A stretch of DNA of 47,801 nucleotides from Aquiflexum gelatinilyticum (lineage in GTDB: Bacteria; Bacteroidota; Bacteroidia; Cytophagales; Cyclobacteriaceae). The translations under genes were made by a program, and so were the position numbers. Where the stretch lies: the NCBI RefSeq assembly GCF_024741135.1, contig NZ_JANSUY010000030.1, positions 1-47,801 on the forward strand, in the 5' to 3' direction. Shown here piece by piece: positions 44,154 to 47,801 of the stretch. Under the pieces are notes generated by a model. The model had not been told where the DNA came from, searched no databases, and worked only from the letters and a program-made list of their open reading frames with translations. The stretch's first letter is position 1. The number at the start of each line of letters is the position of its first letter.

Positions 44154-44543
44154 ATGAATTTCCGACTTCACAAGAATGAGAGATTACATTCTAAAAAGTT
44201 AATAAAGGAACTTTTTGACAAAGGTTCCTCTTTTTTTTTATATCCCTTTAAGGTAATGGTTTTGGAAATCAATTTTGAAATTCCAGAAACCAATCAGGTA
44301 TTGTTTTCCGTTTCAAAGAAGAAGCTAAAAAAATCTGTCGATAGAAACCTGATCAAACGTAGGATGAGAGAGTCCTATAGACTCAATAAGCAAATTCTAG
44401 GAGAAATTAATGGGGGCAAAAAAATAATTGGCCTCATATACGTTTCTTCAGAAATTGTTACATTTCAGGTCATTGAGAACAAAATCAAAAAAATACTTAC
44501 CACTATTAAGGAAAAGCCGCTTTCCGAAAAAAACAATCCATGA
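44154..44543 (+). CDS. rnpA: Ribonuclease P protein component
   Basis: The 129-residue protein subunit of RNase P, which helps the catalytic RNA remove 5' leaders from pre-tRNAs. It is basic, starts FRLHKNERLHSKKLIKELFD, and has the RNR signature in KKLKKSVDRNLIKRRMRE. A small hairpin (CGTAT / ATACG) lies in the gap after rpmH. Its stop overlaps the S41 peptidase start by four bases (ATGA). Confidence 0.95.
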   Translation: MNFRLHKNERLHSKKLIKELFDKGSSFFLYPFKVMVLEINFEIPETNQVLFSVSKKKLKKSVDRNLIKRRMRESYRLNKQILGEINGGKKIIGLIYVSSEIVTFQVIENKIKKILTTIKEKPLSEKNNP

Positions 44544-46207
44544 ATAAAAATTTCAAAAAGCCTGTAATTCTACTTCTTGTATCATTCCTCACTTTAAGTT
44601 TGCTGTTTTCTTTTGCCACAAAAAATGACAAGCTATTTGCCATCGCAAAGAACCTTGACATTTTCGCTTCACTTGTAAGGGAACTGGACTCCTATTATGT
44701 GGACGAAATCAATGCAGATGAACTTGTGACCATCGGTATCAATGCCATGCTTGAGGAGTTGGATCCCTACACTGAATTTATTCCTGAAGAAAACTCAGAT
44801 GATTTTAGGATGATGACTACCGGTGAATACGCAGGCGTAGGTGCATTGATTGGGAATAGAATTGGCTCGAACATGATCTTGATGCCCTATAAGGGTTTTC
44901 CGGCACAGTCTGCCGGATTAAGAATTGGTGATGAGATTTTGAAAGTAGATACCGTCAATGTAGTCAACAGTCTGACATCCGATATTTCAAAATTGTTAAA
45001 AGGCCCTGCCAATACAAATGTCTTTGTTCAGGTTAAGAGGGGTACAGACACCATTTCTGTAAATCTGACAAGAAAGAAAATCGTCATTAGTAATGTGCCA
45101 TTTTATGGTAAACTTGATGACCAAACAGGCTACATCAAACTTTCAGACTTTACTACCAACGCTGCTTCAGATGTCAGAAATGCATTGGTTGATCTTAAAT
45201 CACAGGGAATTACAAGGCTGGTTTTAGATGTGAGAGACAATCCGGGAGGGATTTTGAAAGAAGCGGTAGACATTGTCAATTTATTTGTACCGAAAGGGAA
45301 AGAGGTAGTTCGGACAATAGGAAAGCTGGAAAATGTAAATTCAGTATATAAAACGACTAAGTCACCTGTGGATAAAGATATTCCAATGGTGGTTTTGATC
45401 AATGAAAGAAGTGCCTCAGCAGCTGAAATCGTAGCAGGTGCGCTTCAAGATTATGACAGGGCCGTTTTGATAGGAAGAAGGACTTTTGGAAAAGGATTGG
45501 TACAGACAACAGTACCGCTTTCCTATAACGCACAAGTAAAAATCACAACTGCCAAATATTATATCCCAAGTGGCAGGTGTATTCAAGCCATTGATTATAG
45601 CCAGGAGAACAGGGATGAGAATGGTAATTCTATTTCAATACCTGATTCCCTGAGAAAAGAATTTAAAACCAAAAATGGCAGGATTGTTCTTGATGGTGCG
45701 GGAATTGAACCAGACCAAAAAACTGAATCAAAATCATTTGCCCCTATTACCTATAGTTTGGTAGCTAGAAACCTTGTATTTGAATATGGTAACAAATTTT
45801 TCTTGGAAAATGAAATGATCTCCAATCCTAGGGATTTTGTGGTAACTGACGAAATCTATGCTGATTTTGTAGCCTCTTTAGAAGGAAAGGATTATGACTA
45901 CACTACTTATGTTGAAAAAACCCTCGATGATCTTGAAAAATATGCCTTAAGGGAGAAGTTTTTTGATGATATCAAACCAACCATAGAAGACCTTAAGAAA
46001 AAGGTGAGCCATAATAAAGAGCAGGATTTAATCACTTTCAAATTTGAGATCAAAGAGGCGCTTAGAGAAGAATTGGTGTCAAGATATTATTTTCAACAAG
46101 GTATAGTTGAAGCATCTCTGGTTAATGATGAAGATGTAATTGCTGCCTTGGGAATCCTTTCAAATCCTGCTGAGATCAATAGGGTTTTAACAGCCTCGGC
46201 AAAATAG
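44540..46207 (+). CDS. S41 family C-terminal processing peptidase
   Basis: A 555-residue serine peptidase of the CtpA/Prc family, exported by an N-terminal hydrophobic segment (about 8-26). A PDZ domain spans about 90-175 (GVGALIGNRIGSNMILMPY, cited in part; PAQSAGLRIGDEIL). The catalytic dyad is Ser293 (ERSASAAEIVAGAL) and Lys318 (RTFGKGLVQT). A C-terminal helical extension of about 170 residues follows the core. It acts in the periplasm, typically trimming proteins from their C-terminus. The four-base overlap with rnpA is a common arrangement in Bacteroidota. Confidence 0.94.
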   Translation: MNKNFKKPVILLLVSFLTLSLLFSFATKNDKLFAIAKNLDIFASLVRELDSYYVDEINADELVTIGINAMLEELDPYTEFIPEENSDDFRMMTTGEYAGVGALIGNRIGSNMILMPYKGFPAQSAGLRIGDEILKVDTVNVVNSLTSDISKLLKGPANTNVFVQVKRGTDTISVNLTRKKIVISNVPFYGKLDDQTGYIKLSDFTTNAASDVRNALVDLKSQGITRLVLDVRDNPGGILKEAVDIVNLFVPKGKEVVRTIGKLENVNSVYKTTKSPVDKDIPMVVLINERSASAAEIVAGALQDYDRAVLIGRRTFGKGLVQTTVPLSYNAQVKITTAKYYIPSGRCIQAIDYSQENRDENGNSISIPDSLRKEFKTKNGRIVLDGAGIEPDQKTESKSFAPITYSLVARNLVFEYGNKFFLENEMISNPRDFVVTDEIYADFVASLEGKDYDYTTYVEKTLDDLEKYALREKFFDDIKPTIEDLKKKVSHNKEQDLITFKFEIKEALREELVSRYYFQQGIVEASLVNDEDVIAALGILSNPAEINRVLTASAK

Positions 46208-46220
46208 AAAGTATAAAAAC

Positions 46221-46910
46221 ATGGCGTTGATTTTGTCTATTGAGTCCGCTACTTCCATTTGTTCTGTCGCACTTCATCGTGACGGTGAGATGTTGTTGTT
46301 ATCTGAATATGACCAAGAAAATGCCCATGCGAGACAATTAATGCTTTTGATTGAGGGGATTTTTAAGGAATTGGGTATGAAACCGTCTGATCTAGCAGCT
46401 GTGGCAGTTTCTTCAGGCCCGGGTTCTTATACAGGTTTAAGGATAGGAGTTTCAGTAGCAAAAGGGTTGGCATTTGCATTTGGGCTGCCCTTGATTGCAG
46501 TGGATACATTGGAAGGATTGGCCTCGCAAGCTTTCTTTTTATGTGGCAAAAATGATTTTGTGATTCCATTATTAGATGCAAGAAGAATGGAAGTTTATAC
46601 TAGTGTATTTGATGGAGCAGGTAAATTGATTGAACCATCTCATCCTCTCGAAATTATTGAAAATCCATTTTTAAATTATCATGAAATTGGCAAGGTATAT
46701 TTCTTGGGAGATGGCCTTGCAAAACTTACCGGTATCCTGAGCCATGAGAAGGCTGTTTTCTTACCAAATTTAAACTCTGCTTCTTCGATTGGTTCATTGG
46801 CTTTCAAGAAATACCTTCATAATGCTTTTGAAGATATTGCATATTTTGAACCGAACTACCTAAAGGAATTTAGGGTTTTAACTTCAAAAAAGAATCCCCT
46901 GTTACTATGA
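46221..46910 (+). CDS. tsaB: TsaB, tRNA threonylcarbamoyladenosine synthesis protein
   Basis: A 229-residue ASKHA-fold protein that works with TsaD and TsaE to make t6A at position 37 of ANN-decoding tRNAs. Motifs: ILSIESATSICSVAL at the N-terminus, NAHARQLMLLIEGIF, and AVAVSSGPGSYTGLRIGVSVAKGLA (cited in part), which is diagnostic. It follows the S41 peptidase by 13 bases and overlaps the DUF2480 gene by four bases. Confidence 0.95.
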   Translation: MALILSIESATSICSVALHRDGEMLLLSEYDQENAHARQLMLLIEGIFKELGMKPSDLAAVAVSSGPGSYTGLRIGVSVAKGLAFAFGLPLIAVDTLEGLASQAFFLCGKNDFVIPLLDARRMEVYTSVFDGAGKLIEPSHPLEIIENPFLNYHEIGKVYFLGDGLAKLTGILSHEKAVFLPNLNSASSIGSLAFKKYLHNAFEDIAYFEPNYLKEFRVLTSKKNPLLL

Positions 46911-47413
46911 GTGAAATTGTCAATAGAGTAGCGGCTAGCCCAATTATTACAATAGATCTTGAGACGTTGTATCGACATGAAGAAAGAGTGGGGTTTGATC
47001 TCAAGGAATTTCTTTTTCAGGAATTGGTTTTGAGAGAAAAAGATTTCCGGTCAGATTTGAGTAAAATTGATTGGGATCTTTACCGAGGTAAACTTGTTGC
47101 GGTTTTCTGTTCTGCAGATGCCATAGTCCCCAATTGGGCCTTCATGTTAGTAGGAACTTTTCTTTCCAAGGCCGGAATTGAATATGTAATTGGGGGAATG
47201 GATGACCTTGAGCAATACCTATTTGAAAAGGCAATTTCAGAAATCAATCCGAGAGAATATGAAAACAAACCTGTTGTTATTAAAGGATGCAGTAGATACC
47301 CTGTCCCCTTATATGCATATGGTAGAATAATGGCCGTCATTCAGCCTTATGCGAAATCAATCATGTATGGTGAACCATGTAGCACTGTACCCTTATATAA
47401 GGGTCCCAAGTAA
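46907..47413 (+). CDS. DUF2480 family protein
   Basis: A 168-residue cytoplasmic protein of a family found almost only in Bacteroidota, function unknown. Typical features: EIVNRVAASPIITIDLE, a central WDLYRGKLVAVFCSADAIVPNWA and the end GEPCSTVPLYKGPK. Cysteines are conserved in VFCS, KGCSRYP and GEPCST, which could suggest metal or redox chemistry, but that is inference. It overlaps tsaB (ATGA) and is the last gene before the putative rRNA promoter. Confidence 0.88.
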   Translation: MSEIVNRVAASPIITIDLETLYRHEERVGFDLKEFLFQELVLREKDFRSDLSKIDWDLYRGKLVAVFCSADAIVPNWAFMLVGTFLSKAGIEYVIGGMDDLEQYLFEKAISEINPREYENKPVVIKGCSRYPVPLYAYGRIMAVIQPYAKSIMYGEPCSTVPLYKGPK

Positions 47414-47524
47414 AAACATTCATCTTGTATACAGATACTTAGGTTATGTATGCAGTTTTTTTAACATCACAGTTTGGTAATATTCATTCAGTCTGCTAAG
47501 TTTGCAATCCAATTACGGCTAAGA

Positions 47525-47542
47525 TCACCCAAAAGAGGGTGA
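47525..47542 (+). other. Hairpin after the DUF2480 gene
   Basis: Perfect 6-base stem TCACCC / GGGTGA with a 6-base loop, no T run after it, so not a classical terminator. Confidence 0.4.
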
Positions 47543-47608
47543 ATAAGGTTGAAAAATCAAATCTCAATTACTGGTCAAAAATAAAAAATCTTTTTTTTGA
47601 TTTAGATT

Positions 47609-47639
47609 TTGAAAGTTCAAATTTATATCCCGATATTTG
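47609..47639 (+). promoter_or_regulatory. Strong promoter, probably of an rRNA operon
   Basis: TTG (47609-47611), 20 bases, GATATTTG (47632-47639), one base off TAnnTTTG. An A/T-rich run before it may act as an UP element. The following GCACTCGCTTTT and the later AGTTCATTGAAG stretch are typical of Bacteroidota 16S leaders as I know them. Confidence 0.6.
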
Positions 47640-47801
47640 CACTCGCTTTTAAGACAAGGGTCTTACATTACTGTAAAAAGAAGCAGTAAAAGTTCATTGA
47701 AGTACTGGAGAAATAACACAAAATACTGTCTGTATTAAAATACAGTCAGAATCAATAGGGCTAGGAAACGAATCAGCAGAGATGCTGAGAAAAAACTATA
47801 C
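47640..47801 (+). other. Structured leader, probably of a 16S rRNA gene beyond the window
   Basis: No open frame. Four perfect or near-perfect hairpins lie in 140 bases: AAGAC/GTCTT (47651-47664), TTACTG/CAGTAA (47668-47689), an 11-base stem with one mismatch (47726-47749), and TCAGCA-GAGA-TGCTGA (47773-47788), the last with a GNRA-type tetraloop. The 16S start itself is not seen, so the assignment rests on the promoter and leader style. The 200 bases before it (47414-47608) hold only a small hairpin. Confidence 0.55.

Noticed and set aside
47640-47801. 16S rRNA gene itself
   Set aside because: The conserved beginning of 16S rRNA is not found before the window ends; only a leader is supported.

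Overview
The window reads as ordinary chromosome of a Bacteroidota bacterium, most likely order Cytophagales and plausibly family Cyclobacteriaceae. The reasons are protein families typical of that phylum (DUF1599, DUF2480, a BT_3928-like DoxX protein, WG-repeat and LVIVD proteins, an inactive/active M16 pair, eukaryote-like ProRS), promoters of the Bacteroidota type (TTTG, about 19 bases, TAnnTTTG), almost no Shine-Dalgarno sequences, and many short outer-membrane barrels ending in Phe. Lineage is inferred from gene content and style, not from a marker search. I see no insertion sequences, phage genes, CRISPR arrays or tRNAs.

Layout. 136-4199 (minus): envelope stress protease HtrA, an orphan HI0074-like protein, an LVIVD lipoprotein and a small secreted barrel. 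4383-6883 (plus): dxr and rseP, overlapping by one base. 6995-11643 (plus): two paralogous secreted barrel proteins flanking a large TIG/Kelch-like lipoprotein that carries a surface-export signal. 11827-15909: lon and hslU. 16017-17551: an SDR oxidoreductase, sixA-like phosphatase and a cold-shock protein. 17610-21542: cdaA-folP on the minus strand, divergent from DUF1599, a DoxX-like protein and aroK. 21532-24475 (minus): a FadL-like porin and an unusual Gly/Trp/Met-rich lipoprotein, divergent from proS. 26203-27684: nfeD-floA. 27765-30677 (minus): WG-repeat protein and hemA. 30910-36493: HhH protein, YtcJ-like amidohydrolase, HsdR-N-like nuclease domain, Crp/Fnr regulator, rhodanese and a GNAT-like protein. 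36561-42012 (plus): PfkB kinase, two M16 peptidases and a secreted paralog of the second one's C-terminal domain. 42154-43809 (minus): M61 peptidase. 43949-47413 (plus): rpmH, rnpA, S41 peptidase, tsaB, DUF2480. 47414-47801 holds a strong promoter and a structured leader that probably belongs to an rRNA operon whose 16S gene begins beyond the window.

Functional themes. Much of the window deals with the cell envelope and proteostasis: HtrA, RseP, Lon, HslU, the M16 pair, M61, S41, FloA/NfeD and at least five secreted beta-rich proteins. Isolated housekeeping steps are interspersed: isoprenoids (dxr), folate (folP), shikimate (aroK), tetrapyrrole (hemA), c-di-AMP (cdaA), and translation or tRNA modification (proS, rpmH, rnpA, tsaB).

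The points most worth a second look are the barrel-lipoprotein-barrel cluster, the split-active-site M16 pair with its duplicated C-terminal domain, the orphan HEPN-like protein that has lost its motif histidine, the Gly/Trp/Met-rich lipoprotein with an RGG-like tail, a CRP-like operator in front of the Crp/Fnr gene, and a palindrome in front of lon. No clearly new defence or mobile system is visible.
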